Below are positions 1 through 11,154 of a stretch of DNA of 64,000 nt, piece after piece. The position numbers and the translations under genes are program-made. How positions within the stretch are numbered: position 1 is the first letter of the stretch; every line of letters starts with the position of its first letter. Source of the stretch: Haliclona indistincta (Eukaryota; Porifera; Demospongiae; Haplosclerida; Chalinidae); contig OZ024786.1 in assembly GCA_964017065.1 (NCBI GenBank), forward strand, positions 3,883,781 to 3,947,780. The letters run 5' to 3'. The notes below the pieces were generated by a model. It was not told the origin of the DNA. It saw nothing but the letters and a program-made list of their open reading frames with translations, and did no database searches.

Positions 1-94
1 ATTCAACAGGTGAATCTACAATGTGCCGTACTACATGAAAATTTGTGTTTTCTAGTTCGTGCGTGTCACATTAATTTCCTTGTGCTCTTGTGCA

Positions 95-409
95 GTATGT
101 TCATTATTATAACCACCATTATTTGGTTATATGCTTGTATAGCGTGTATTTTCTTTATCTTGGTAGCTGCTTCATCCGTCTCATTCTTTAATTTGGTCTT
201 AATCTCCTCTAGTGGTCATAATATGAACCTGCACTATATCACGTGACTTATGATTAATATCACATTATCACTTACATTCGTCCCACAGACTCGTAAGTAC
301 GAGTACCATCAGGCACCTCACTCAACTCCTTAGCGGTAAGGTCAGCACGAGCTGACGCTATTTTAAGACCATCAATCTGTCCTCGCGCCATCTTCATCCG
401 TTGTGTGGT
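95..409 (-). pseudogene. Prefoldin subunit 1-like gene, 3' part, with in-frame stop
   Basis: Two minus-strand exons read like the C-terminal half of prefoldin subunit 1, part of the hexameric chaperone that delivers unfolded actin and tubulin to the cytosolic chaperonin. The exon 409-276 reads TTQRMKMARGQIDGLK, then a segment ending YESVGRM, which is the family's coil-turn-GRMF pattern. A good donor (GTAAGTG) follows at 275. The next exon starts at 228 after CAG and reads FIL, stop, PLEEIKTKLKNETDEAA. The TGA sits where the family usually has a small residue, so the gene is broken or carries a sequencing error. The 5' exon with the start codon was not found, and the end near 95 is unclear. 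The assignment rests on remembered family pattern only. Confidence 0.45.
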
Positions 410-442
410 CTCATGAATGTGTATATACTTCATCATATGCAG

Positions 443-592
443 GTTAGGCTTGCTATATCACACTACAATGAAAACAATGGCAGGAATAAAGCAGAGAGCA
501 AAACAGGAGAGAAATGGTGCTCAATTATGTACCCTACGAACAAATCTGGTGGCTACACAGTCAAAGAAAATTCCAGCAAAGAGTTACCTATG
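443..592 (+). pseudogene. Transposon protein exon (HYNEN...KGGYTV type)
   Basis: This open segment lies between a splice acceptor (CATATGCAG) and a strong donor (GTAAGAT). It encodes VRLAISHYNENNGR, then GEKWCSIMYP and SGGYTVKENSS. The spacing LA-x-HYNEN and GGYTV is a pattern I associate with uncharacterised transposon proteins in cnidarian and sponge genomes. It lies on the same strand upstream of the CXXC-OTU gene and may belong to the same element, but no continuous join was found. Confidence 0.35.
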
Positions 593-1451
593 GTAAGATA
601 ACATTGAATTCATTACATGGTGTCATAAAAACATGTAGGTTTTGTTGAAGATCTATTAGTATGCTGATACGCTACTTCAGAATGAAATCACGATAGTGGA
701 CCAGATGATGATATCAGTAACCAACAGCTGCATCTTTCAAGCCATCATCTACAGGAAGTGTTGCCGTACAGGGATGCGATCATCTACAGGACCGTACAGG
801 GATGCGATCTTGCTGTGTGTCTGGGTCTCACGTGTTCCAAATGTCTGCTCAGGTAAAGGATGCATGCATGATTAATAGATTGCTTTCATATTACACATCA
901 GTAATATTGTAGTGTACTAATTAAGGATTATTCAAGTTTTTCTATAGTTTCTATATCTGTACCTTTTACAGGTGAAACCATTTATCGAGAATATGGAAAA
1001 TCCTTCGAGAATATGGAGCTATTGGAGTTATTGAAGTGTTTAGCCAAATTTGTGATGACCCTAATACACTGGACATTGCCAAATCAATGTACTGTTGGCT
1101 TTATAAGGCCACTTGAAGACATTTGGGAGCAGAGCTACTAAAACTCAGCAGGGCAGTTTTATTCTGCAATTGATCCAGTAATTAAAGCTAGCAAGTCTAG
1201 ACCTGACAATGTCTATTGATTTGTTGATAATTTATGCAAGCGGTTGCGGTAATGATGTAACGACCAACCAGATCATGGCATCCACATTATCTAAAAAACG
1301 CACGTCAATTAATGCTAATTATAACTCAAGCTAAAGAACCATAGCTTACATGAGAGATCAAGATGACTTCTCTCTTCTAATGCAATAGAGAATGTGACTT
1401 ATGACCACTTATGATTGTCACAATGTGACTGTGACTTATGTTAATACTTTC
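593..1451. other. No confident gene
   Basis: Stop-rich in all frames. A short repeated phrase (ATCTACAGG...GTACAGGGATGCGATC) occurs twice near 745-805. The stretch near 1036-1110 gives a short plausible peptide (QICDDPNTLDIAKSMYCW), but it is followed by a stop and has no clear splice site. It may be intron or decayed sequence between pieces of the flanking transposon gene. Confidence 0.4.
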
Positions 1452-2821
1452 AGAGAAATAGGCCTACCAAACAGCTAGCAAAGCAGGTACGCATCAAATT
1501 CGAGTCTCTAAAGTGTCTCACTTATGATTGCACTGAGGAACACTATGACGACTTGGCTGAACTGAACACTAACCTTGATCAGCTAACTGCCACACTACGA
1601 GCTAAGTTGCCTCAGAGCGAGGGACTAATAGTGCGACCAGAACTAGAGAAGCAAACTGTTTCCAGACACAAAAGAAAAGTATCTCTAGCCATATCAAGCA
1701 TTCCCAAGAAGGCAGCTGTTGGACGCAAGAAGCTACATTCATCTTTTAGAAACAGAGTTGGGATGAAAGCCGCCAAGCAAAGGAAAGCTCAACTGAAGGT
1801 TATTATAACTAATAATTATAAAAAATTAATAATTATTATTATTGAATTTCATTAGGTTAGTAGTCACTGTGATCAGTCATTATCAATCAGCAATCCTGTG
1901 GGTAACAGTAACACATCACAGATATGACAAAAAAATTAATTATAAGACGTTCTGTTTCTTATAGCAATCCAGAGTCAGTATGCAAGTTTCTGGTCGTGCT
2001 GTTTTAGGTAAAAAAACCATTATGCAAATCCTTTCCATTCACAAAATCCTATTCAGGTCAAAAACGTCGAAGAAGTTGCAATTGTGATCCCTGTCAGAGA
2101 AAAGACTGTGGTCTATGTCGCTATTACAAAGACAAGAAAAAATTTGGTGGTCAAAACAAGCTGAAAAAAAGATGTGTAGAAAGGCAGTGTATACAGGAAA
2201 AGATTATACGGACTAAAGTAATAGAATAAGCTTACATGTCATCTGTCTTTAACAGGTTGCAGTTTTACCAGTGGCTACACAGAAACAAAGAGTACAATCA
2301 GCTCCTGCTTCACCATTCATTACCCTGCCTCAACAATACAGGAAGCTAAAAGAGATAAAGGGTGATGGTAACTGCCTGTTTAGAGCATTAGCTTATTTTG
2401 CATATGGCACGAAGAGTTGCATGACACCATGCGCAGACTGCTGGTGAAGTTTGTCAAAATGAATACTGAGATATTCCGTCCATACGTCTTCCATAAGACT
2501 TTGGAGGATCATATTGACAACATGCAGCACAACAGGAAGTGGGGAACACAGGTGGAACTCATAGCATCAGCTTCTCTGTTCGAGATGGATGTGTTCGTTT
2601 TTACTGATACTTACGGCAGTACATGTTTCGAGCATAGGTGGATGAAGTACTCCCCTATAGACCCCAGGAAGTTAACTTTCCCACCAGCTGATGAACGCCC
2701 TAGTGATTTGGACAACATCAATCACATGGAATTTTGCCACAGGCTAGGTGTTCATTTTGATTGTGTTGTCAGCAATGCCGATGGAAAGCTACCTCTTACA
2801 AAACCTCAGCTCCAGGATTAG
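1452..2821 (+). pseudogene. CXXC zinc finger + OTU cysteine protease gene, frameshifted
   Basis: Four exons join in phase: about 1452-1798, 1965-2007, 2057-2217 and 2256-2821, all with AG/GT borders. Exon 1 encodes a basic linker (KFESLKCLTYDCTEEHYDD, later KQTVSRHKRKVSLA) like that of transposon proteins. Exon 3 is a CXXC-type zinc finger, the module that binds unmethylated CpG: it has CNCDPC, CGLC, KFGG and RCVERQC, but one usual cysteine is tyrosine (CRYY). Exon 4 opens an OTU deubiquitinase fold with the nucleophile motif GDGNCLFRAL at 2361-2390. It continues in another frame with WGTQVELIASASLF and the catalytic-His segment HMEFCHRLGVHF. One base appears to be missing near 2408-2412, so the protein is broken there. 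Mobile-element origin is inferred from the neighbours and linker. Confidence 0.7.
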
Positions 2822-5062
2822 GGATGGACCACACTCAGCCACTGACTATATGTTCCAGTTCAATAACACTGCTCTTTTCTACTCTATTATGGTTGATGTT
2901 TTGCGATTTGTAGTCGTACTGAATTTTGACAGAAGGCTAGGCCGTCAGTTAGCCGTAGTCTGCCCGCGACTTCCCTTCTATCCCAGTCACATAATCACTT
3001 GTCGATGCGGGACGAGGACGATGGAACGGCCGAGATTTGTTGCCGAGAGCGGTATGGATAATGAGTAGCTGGAGACGACTATAGAACGGAGCGGCCGTGA
3101 TTAAGAGAGTAGGCGTGTCTAGCAATTTCACGTGACAGGGGACATGAAGTGTTGTGAACATAACAAGACCCAATTGCAAAACCCGCCTCTACCAATATTT
3201 CATTTCTATAGTGTGACCTGAAAAATGTATCAAATACAAAAGCAACGTTGCTGTTGTCTCCCCAACCTGTTGAGAAACTGAACTACATCATTAAAGTGAT
3301 GAACCCTGGTCGCAAGAGAGACTACGCAATGAAAAAATCAAGGCAATCAAATTCAGTCTATCTTTTAGTTTATACAAGATCTCGCTAGAATTAGTGCTTG
3401 GTGCTCCATCTATTGTCAAATGTAACTGGTCGTCGTCTTTCACCAATAGACAAAAACTGTATAAATAGCGATGTTGATCACACGCGGTGGAGCAACATGA
3501 TAACAGACAAAACAAGATCACCAATGTCATCACAAAAACTGGATGACTATTGTACCTCAAGGATCTATGCTACAGCACCTCCCACTCTCAAATACCATCA
3601 AAGAGAGCATTTCCATCAAGCTGCAAGAAGGAATTCCAATAGAGAGAATCATGCATGGTATGACATTTAAGTCTATTGACCACTGAATTTGTTACACAAT
3701 GACCTGCTTGATGTACACCTTGTTGAATGATATGGCGGAACCATGACTTTTCTTGACGTAACGTACAAAGTAACCAAGTACGCCATCCCACTATGTATGC
3801 GAACTAAATTCTGTGTCTCATTAACTGTCAACATCAATATACATACCTATCTAATTTTGAACTCAAAAGCTCGCGTGGGCCGGATCAGCTAGAAGGGGAG
3901 CATCTTGCTGATGAAATTCAAAAACCACCTCCTGTAATGCACTTCCAATGTGTGATACAACTGTTCTTCCGGACCTATCACCAGGACTGGTTCGACATAG
4001 GATGAGAAATAACTCTCTGTATTATTTGCTGTACAAACTGAAGAGGTGACTTCACAACTAGTCATTACAGGATTGTCATCTTAAAGTTTGTATTATAATT
4101 AGAATTATAAAACTTGTTAAGTGAATTTAAAGAATTAACAAGAAGTACGCCTTGTAGCATGCATATTTGGAAAGTCAGGTAAACCTCTTACGAAGTACCA
4201 ACAACAAATGAATGAAGTGGCAGGTGATACATTATTATTGTATGACAAAGATAAATTGTTAGAACAGTTACAGTGTCATCAAGACTATATAATGGTATAA
4301 TACTCTTTGTGTTATTTTGCATGTTAATGATTCGTGAATAGACTCGCGTCATTCAATTTCATTTTAAGTGTAACAACCAAATTTCTAACCAGGAACAATG
4401 TTATCAAATCGTCTCCCTATTATTATAGTGTCTCCAGGAGAGCTGCAAGAGGACAGTGCTGGTGATGTTTTACCAGCACTGTGATTACAGTGTTACCTGC
4501 TGTCTGAAGAGTTAGATCTTTTACTTTTCTGCATGAGTTCAAAAATCTGCTGATTATCATACTATAGCACTCTCTTGCTCTCCATTCTCCACGCACGAAA
4601 ACAATTTACGGAAAGATGGTGAAACCAACTATAACAAAAGAAATGGTGGAGGACTTAGGTCTTGCTCATATGCATGTGCTGGCCATACCCAAATATGCTG
4701 GCTCCATTAGCACTATAGTAGAGACACTAGTACCAGCACTGTAGCAGAGACCTACCTATGTCTCTACTACAGTGCTGTTCTCTACAGTTGTTGTCGTATT
4801 GCTAGGCATTCAAGAAGAGGAATAGACTATTTGTGTTTGGATCGATGTTCATCCATCAGTGGAAAACAACCTTTGCTACTTACAATTAATTTATTACAAT
4901 AGAAACTTCAAAACATCCAGTGTTTTGGGACAGATGACGAGAAGGCATTCGAAGAAGCACTGCATACCAGGTATGTATGCAGGCATGTATTTAAGTATTA
5001 TAGGTTGTCTCTGTACTGCAGTCACGCGAATCCATGGAGGATCGGGTGCAGCAGGAAATGTC
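2822..5062. other. Gene-poor stretch, decayed sequence
   Basis: No convincing coding exon. Short open frames here lack family patterns. Near 4,700-4,790 the words AGTAGAGACA, CCAGCACTGTAG and TGTCTCTACTACAGTGC recur on both strands, giving imperfect inverted repeats. A similar CCAGCACTGT word occurs at about 4,450-4,490. Confidence 0.4.
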
Positions 5063-5132
5063 TAAGTAGAGACAAAGGAGTAAGTAGAGACAAATGAGGA
5101 AGTAGAGACGAAAGAAGAAGTAGAGACGAAAG
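5063..5132 (+). repeat. 18-bp tandem repeat, about 4 copies
   Basis: The unit AAGTAGAGACAAANGAG repeats about four times with point changes. It shares its AGTAGAGAC core with scattered words upstream near 4,710-4,770, so it may have expanded from that sequence. Confidence 0.7.
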
Positions 5133-5647
5133 TTGCCCCTGGCTCTGCAGTCTCTGCTCACTTCTTAATATCATATATTTGTGGTCTGTTAAAGGCCTAT
5201 GGGGTCTACTTCTGTTGTCTATGTCGTATTCACTGCAACTTTGTCTTCAGTACAGTGAATCAGCCATATTTCTTAAGCTCTATCAAATCTTCCAATCTTT
5301 ACAATAAATTTTTGAGGGTTTGTTTTAGGTATGACCAGGTATGCTACTCACCTTCGCACTATCCTGCATTTCAGAGGAAATGCAGGAAATATCGAGAAAT
5401 ATTGAGTCTAAGTTGTCTGAATTGGGTATCTCAAAGATTAATGTGTTGAATTTATCCACGTTATCTTTGGCAACCCTGCTCTAATTGGAGATGGACTTGG
5501 TGACGTTATGTGGTATGGAACGATTGGTCTGCAAATTTGAATAAATCTTTTATTCCCTTGACAGGCATCTTACATTTCAGATTTGGTTAGATAAACTGGT
5601 TAGATATGTACATGCAACCTGTATAAAATGAATGGAATATACCAATA

Positions 5648-5845
5648 TTGAATATTGAAATATTGAAATTGAATAACACATACCAAGTCAGTCCGGAACC
5701 AATCAGTCAGGTTACACAGTTTGCAGAGTGTCGATGTTGTGTCATGAGACCAACTGCACCATGTAGTTGTGTATCTCCAGAATGTGGAAATCTGTGTTAC
5801 CATCAGTACAAATGTGACAGCTTATGCTATGATTACACAAATTGA
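5648..5845 (+). CDS. Cysteine-rich short frame, unrecognised
   Basis: A 65-codon open frame with nine cysteines in its second half (ECRCCVMRPTAPCSCVSPEC, then NLCYHQYKCDSLCYDY). The spacing suggests a metal-binding or disulfide-rich exon, but I cannot name a family. It starts in AT-rich sequence with no clear acceptor and ends at a TGA. It lies upstream of the DUF6589-type remnant on the same strand and could be an exon of that element. Weak call. Confidence 0.25.
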   Translation: MNIEILKLNNTYQVSPEPISQVTQFAECRCCVMRPTAPCSCVSPECGNLCYHQYKCDSLCYDYTN

Positions 5846-6119
5846 CACATATGTAAAAACCTACACAGAGTCCATTCAATGAAAGAAGCCTCCACAGAGG
5901 TCGGGACAGAAACAATGCTCAGCACAGAGACAGACACAGAAGTCGGCACAGGAGCAGTGGTCAGTACAGAGACAGAAAACCGGAATGTCAACTACAGGTT
6001 TGATTTACGCTACTCTGTACATAGACACTACACTGTACACACAACCACAGTGTGAGATAACCATGTCCCTTTTAAATAAGCTACAACCAAAACAGTAGCC
6101 ATAATACAGCACTAGAGTA

Positions 6120-7289
6120 CATCAGAATAGCTAAATCAGAGAGGGCACACTACAAAGCAATTTGCAAAGAGTGTGGAGACTCTGTACAGCCATGTTTACA
6201 GCCATGATCCTCCATGGATGCCAAGTTGAAGCTTTTAGATGTAAGCCGTTTAAATACTAGTACTATTATTAAGTTTATGCGTTAATTTGTTGTTGTAATA
6301 TTTAATTAGGTGATATGGAAGTATTTCTATTCATACCTATCAGCTTCTGAGCATGGTACACTATACCAACTGAGGAACAAGTTAAATCGCACGAATGTAG
6401 TCAAAACTCCTAAGAAGGATGTTAACGCATGTGAGGACTTCCTTAAACATCAGGTTTGGTCGTGTCAGCTTTCTGTACATTTTTGAATCTGAAGACAGCA
6501 GATGAAGTGCCTAATAACTCCATCTTTTCAAATGAACTGTGGACGTTGACCGCAGACCAAAGAAAGAAGTACCTGCAGCAGCTATGCGAGCGAGTGTTTG
6601 ACCGGTTTGTGTGCTTTGGTTATAATTCACCTTTAGCTATCCCAACTGGATGTGACAGAATATTTCAGTATTCAGTTCAGCTGTTAAGATTGGGATTGTT
6701 ATATCGTGAATTTGCTGATGGCATAAGAGAAGGTGATGGCAATAGAGTTCTAAGATGCTGGAAGTACATGCTGCATATATTCTCTGCATCTGGCAGCAAG
6801 AACTATGCATGTGAAGCAGCTAATCTCCTAATCCAGCATTACTACATACTTTCTCCACGACTCGCTCAACAACTTCTGTGGAGCTGGTTTGTGAATTTAA
6901 GTGGACGGCCTGGGCACAATGTACTTGTTGATATGCATATGGAACATCTGAACAAGGTCGCAAAGGGTGCAATTAGTTTCCTAGGCAGCAATAAATCAGA
7001 GAAAGCCATCAAAAGAATTGATCAATCTATAGGAACATTGTCCCCTGTACTGGATCATTACGATGTGGAAAATCACATCCAAGACAAGCCTGCACGCTTT
7101 CAGAAGAAACCAAATGCTCAAAAAGACATAGCACTAGTTGTGAAAGAGCTTATGAAGGCAGAAAGTTTTAACATCAAAAGTGCCAAGAGAAAACATTCGC
7201 ACTTCCCCAATCCCAAAGACAAGTTACAGGCAAAAGACAAAGATGAGCTACTCCAGTGGTTAGTTGGCAAACTTCCAAACAAATTTTAA
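6120..7289 (+). pseudogene. DUF6589-type transposon protein, C-terminal part
   Basis: The long frame ending at 7289 contains the features I associate with the DUF6589 group of animal and fungal mobile-element proteins: SKNYACEAANLLIQHYYILS, SPRLAQQLLWSWFVN, GRPGHNVLVDMHMEHLN, then AIKRIDQSIGTLSPVLDHYD and a lysine-rich tail. Upstream exons fit: HYKAICKECGD near 6150, KLKLLD to 6240 with donor GTAAGCC, and an exon from about 6310 (VIWKYFYSYLSASEHGT) to DFLKHQ. A one-base frame change near 6450 separates that exon from the long frame. The N-terminal part is missing here, although a matching N-terminal piece occurs at 25,874-26,157. Biochemical role is unknown. Confidence 0.65.
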
Positions 7290-7879
7290 TTAGCAATACA
7301 CACTTTTGTTGTTAATGAATTAAAATGATGAAAATAGAGAAACATTGAACTCACAAGAACTACAATCACATGACTGACAACAAACATCACAACACAAACA
7401 TCACAAGTATTGGATGAAAATGGAACAGATGATGTTGTTGTCGAACTAGTCAAAGAGTGTTTCAAGGATGAGCAGCTGTGTTTTCCATTTCAAGAGCTTG
7501 ACACCGAACATTCTCAGAATAATTATTATTATTATTATTTATTATTATTACCACTAGGTCAGACATCCAGGCGCATATTCTGAAGGTTTCATTCTTGTCT
7601 TACATAAACTACTCTCTTGAGAGGTATTTTTGTTGACCAACATAATGACTGTGTTAATACACAATTTCATACTGATAAGGTATAGCTGTGTCTGAAGTAT
7701 TGTTTAGCGGCTAGTGTTCCACCGATATCACATTTAGCCGATACTTTCGATACCGATAATTAGACTGAGTAAAAATAGCCGATACCGAATTAGTTTAAAT
7801 TTGAATATAAGAGGAATTATAATAATCAAATCACAATATTTACAGGATGGGTTAGTATCACTAGTTGAAATATAAGTGA
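7290..7879. other. Possible lone exon and hAT-like terminus
   Basis: Frame 7413-7519 reads DENGTDDVVVELVKECFKD, then FPFQELDTEHSQ, which looks coding but has no start, family match or clear splice partners. A run of ATT repeats follows at 7,520-7,550. Near 7,711 the sequence TAGTGTTCCACCGATATCAC with following GATACCGATA words resembles a hAT element tip. Confidence 0.3.
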
Positions 7880-8075
7880 TCAATAATCAAAATTAAGCAG
7901 TATCAGGTTTTCATGTAGGAAAAGTAACCTTTCAACATTCACTAGAGCCAAGCAGTTTCGTTTTGCTGTAGAAATTGTAGGTTGCCCTTGAGCAATAGAC
8001 TCTTCTTCAACAAGCGAAGCATGTTCAGCAGCGTAGGAACGGGCTAAGTGCTTACGCAAATTAATGGTTTTTAGA
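7880..8075 (-). pseudogene. BED-finger-like fragment of a hAT element
   Basis: The minus strand encodes TINLRKHLARSYAAEHASL followed by GQPTISTAKRN. NLRKHL resembles the second half of a BED zinc finger, and the QPTI segment is common just after it in hAT transposases. The paired cysteines of the finger are not visible. A possible hAT tip lies downstream near 7,711, fitting a decayed minus-strand copy. Confidence 0.35.
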
Positions 8076-9060
8076 TAAAATGCACACAAATCATTGCTAA
8101 GAATGTCACTTACAATGATATTCACAATCAAAATAATTATATTCACACAATACTGCAATGAATACGTGGTGGAAATGTCCGTTTAAACTGACGATTCTCT
8201 TTCCTTTGAGGAGAGTTAGCATGTTGAATGCTGACCAGAGATGCGTGTTGGACATGCACATTACTTTTTTCATACAATGGATATATCTTCAACATCTGCA
8301 GTTGTTCACTTGTGGTAGTGGCGTCAGTGAGTGGCATCTCATGAACATTACTCATTACTTGTGGAGAACTGTCCTATCACACATTGACGATTACTGTTGT
8401 TCACTGGTACAACAGCAATGTAATTATCTTATAATTATTGAACTATACTCATGTTATTTGTATCTCTATAACAGTGAACAGTGAAAATCACCACCAGTTT
8501 GAGCAATCAAGCTCTCTGAATCCATAGTAAGCAAGTCTGTAAATACATAACATGTCATGCACATCATGTGTAATGTATGTTTACTTCATGTGCCTGTCTC
8601 AACCAACACAATGAACACGCACAATTAACAGTGATAAAATAGATCTTGATACGAAATCATCCGTTTTAGAAGAGGAAATAATACCTTTTGACATACAAAT
8701 ATACAAATATAGACTGACACCCAGCCGTCAGTCATTCCAACACAAGAACCTCGTTATCCTGTAAGTAACGGGCGAAACACGGATCGTTACACACCTCCTC
8801 CCTGAACTGAACAGTGAACACGAATTGTACACAACTCTCGGAACTAACAGTGAACACTATTTTGGTTGAGTTGTGCAATATTTGTTTTTTTTTCTTCCTC
8901 TCTCTCCAATAGGCAAGTGTTTTTTGTTGTTTTTTTTTCTGGACGGAGAGGAGTGTTATATATTTACTGTAGTTAGTGGTTTTAGCGCATGCGTAGTTGC
9001 TAGTCTAATCCATGTGATAACTATCTTTCCTGATTCTTGTCTGTACTGTCGTTTCTTTGT
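8076..9060. other. No recognisable gene
   Basis: Open frames are short and without family pattern. A pyrimidine/poly-T tract lies at about 8,880-8,940. AACAGTGAACA recurs at 8,473, 8,810 and 8,846, suggesting old short duplications. Confidence 0.4.
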
Positions 9061-9481
9061 CAATAATAATAATCCCGGCCTTATAAGATACGACAACGCT
9101 ATATTCGCAACAGAGTATAACTTGTGGGTACACCAATGGAAAGGATACTCAGGTGAAGTTCCACATACTTTCACAGGCGCTCTAAGAGAATGCAGTTCCT
9201 TAGCATACCCGAATGTACATGCCCTCTTCAAACTAGCAGCAGTTCTACCAGTTACATCTTGTGAGAGCGAACTAAGTTTTAGCCAACTCCAACTCATCAA
9301 AACGGCTAGACGCTCCACCATGGGTGAATCTCGCTTGAGTTCGCTAGCACTAATGAAGATCAATAGAGAAAGGTGCAATGAGCTGCTATCTTCTGAGCGC
9401 ATGAGGCTTCTGGTTCGCTCATTTGCTCAGAAGCATCCTAGAAGAATGAAACTCTCATTTATGTTACCAGACAAAGAATAG
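9061..9481 (+). pseudogene. hAT transposase C-terminal dimerisation domain
   Basis: The frame ending at 9481 encodes the hAT family C-terminal region: YPNVHALFKLAAVLPVTSCE, SELSFSQLQLIKTARRSTMG, then ESRLSSLALMKINRERC. This matches the hATC dimerisation pattern, including the alternating hydrophobic run and the S-E-LSFS motif. The catalytic DDE part is absent upstream, so this is a 3' remnant. A CCTAGATCCGCCACTGG terminus-like sequence 190 bp downstream is consistent with the 3' end of the same element. Confidence 0.75.
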
Positions 9482-9635
9482 TATAAGTATCACAGTTGAC
9501 AATAATGAGTAGCTTACTGAACTCAATCTCTCGAGGTAGTTCACGCAGTATCTGTTCCGTCATGTAAACATTACGTAAAATTGGCAGGGTTTTGACCAGA
9601 AGTGGGCGTGGTTTTCAAAATTCGCGGGCCGCGCT

Positions 9636-9689
9636 AGCGCGCCGATTCATCTAAGAACCCCTCTTCTCCAATCCTAGATCCGCCACTGG
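9636..9689 (+). mobile_element. hAT-type terminal sequence
   Basis: CCTAGATCCGCCACTGG is the reverse of CCAGTGGCGGATCTAGG, a common tip of hAT elements in animal genomes. It follows the hAT C-terminal frame in the right orientation. The matching 5' tip was not found in the window. Confidence 0.45.
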
Positions 9690-9900
9690 AACGAAAGGAT
9701 ACAGATGTAGAACAGGATGTTTGACAGGAAGATGTGGTTGTAGAAAGAAAAGAATCTTTCTTAGAGGGATGTGAGTGTCTTCACTGCGTCAACCTCTCTA
9801 ACACTGGTGCTAATGAAGAAGATGCTGTTGTGCTAGAGAATGAAGAAACTGTGAATTGTGTGATAAAAGTGAATTTCAGGATTTCTAGAAGATAAAAAAG
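9690..9900 (+). pseudogene. Cysteine-rich (CXC/tesmin-like) tail of a mobile-element protein
   Basis: One frame reads YRCRTGCLTGRCGCRKKR and, after a one-base shift, EGCECLHCVNLSNT then EEDAVVLENEETVNC. CxC...CxxxxCxC...GCxCxxC is the layout of CXC-type cysteine-rich zinc modules, often found near the end of integrase-like mobile proteins in sponges and cnidarians. The shift and surrounding stops mark it as decayed. Confidence 0.45.
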
Positions 9901-9959
9901 TATGTGAATCAGACTTGTCATTCTCAGACAACGAGATCAGTGAACTACTTTCAGACAAA

Positions 9960-10581
9960 CATGTATTTATCTATAATAATTTATTATTATCCAAGTTGTA
10001 TGCTAGCTAGCTATGTATGCTAGCTATGTGACTTATTAATTTTATGAATCACTGAGTGCTATTTTTTTCCTTTTTGTCTCCATGTGTGCTATTGTATGTG
10101 ATTTTTGATATATGGAAAAACTACAATACATAATAATGGCATAGTAATACAGGCTCAAACTTACTGCCTCCCAAATGTCTAGCCCATAAAGATTTAATAA
10201 TGTGTGTTACTTGAAAGGATTATCATGGCCAGGTTGCTAAAATGTCATTTGTATCAAAATAATTTTTCTATACAACTTGCTTTATAGGCATCCATATAGT
10301 AAGTGATTCTGAGAAGGCAAATGGCAATTATCGAAGACGATAATTATCGAAGACACATCATCCTGCTTGAATAGCTGCTATACAACTTGCTTTATAGGCA
10401 TCACTATAGTAGTGATTCTGAGAAGGCAAATGGCAATTATCTATCTCTCTTATTGCTGCACCTCTATGATGAATTCTTCTTTCAAAATCTGTGACATGCA
10501 TAATGTACTCTTAACATACCTACTGTAGAATATTGTGACATCACACATGTTGTCTCATAGCAACCAACACAACACTAGTAC
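9960..10581. repeat. Gene-free stretch with a 109-bp local duplication
   Basis: The phrase TATACAACTTGCTTTATAGG with its following 40 bases (ending GGCAAATGGCAATTAT) occurs at about 10,270 and again at about 10,379, a near-perfect tandem copy. The rest is AT-rich with no gene seen. Confidence 0.6.
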
Positions 10582-10800
10582 TCACGTTCCAAAGGAAAAG
10601 TTAAATGATTCATTGAACACTTTCCTGTAAACCCACTCAGATACTTGGTGTGTGTCTTCTTCATCGCACCTTTCCTTGTACAATTCGTACATTTTTTGGA
10701 CGCAAAGACATGGAGACAAGAACTTTCGGCGTGGATTATCTTTATGCGAGTAGTAGTGACTCTTGTAGGAAGGGAAAGATTTGATGTGCACTTTTACCAT
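10582..10800 (-). pseudogene. Mobile-element protein fragment (SFP-x-YxSHY...KMYxLY type)
   Basis: The minus-strand frame reads HIKSFPSYKSHYYSH, RKFLSPCLCVQKMYELY, then VSEWVYRKVFNESFNFSFG. I recognise this as a pattern of an uncharacterised, repeat-derived protein family in many invertebrate genomes: a short region between an N-terminal zinc-binding part and the nuclease part. No start or neighbouring exon can be placed. Confidence 0.4.
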
Positions 10801-11154
10801 GTTGATGTCTTCCTCAGCAGTCTTGTTGGCAGGCCTGTGCCTACCCCTCTTGTCAATATGTGGAGCTTCACCTGATTTTACATTTTACATGAAACTCGAG
10901 GAGAAAAAAATTAATAATGATATGATGTACGTATAAAATCGGGAAAAGGTACAAATTATAAGTTAGCAATGAGTCAGGATCTAGCTAGAGGTACTTGTGG
11001 GAACATTGCAGCTGGTTCATAGTTCGAGTTCAAGTCATCAAGTTTCTGGCAGTTCAGTCTCTTGTTCGGCGAGGAGAGGATGCACACGATCCAACAAACC
11101 TAACCTGAATTGATGATTTTTCAACCTTTCTGTCATAGAGGATTTGGTCTTTAG

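Noticed and set aside
8956..9402. Minus-strand 148-codon frame opposite the hAT C-terminal domain
   Set aside because: The plus frame carries the recognisable hAT dimerisation motifs; the minus frame is its shadow.
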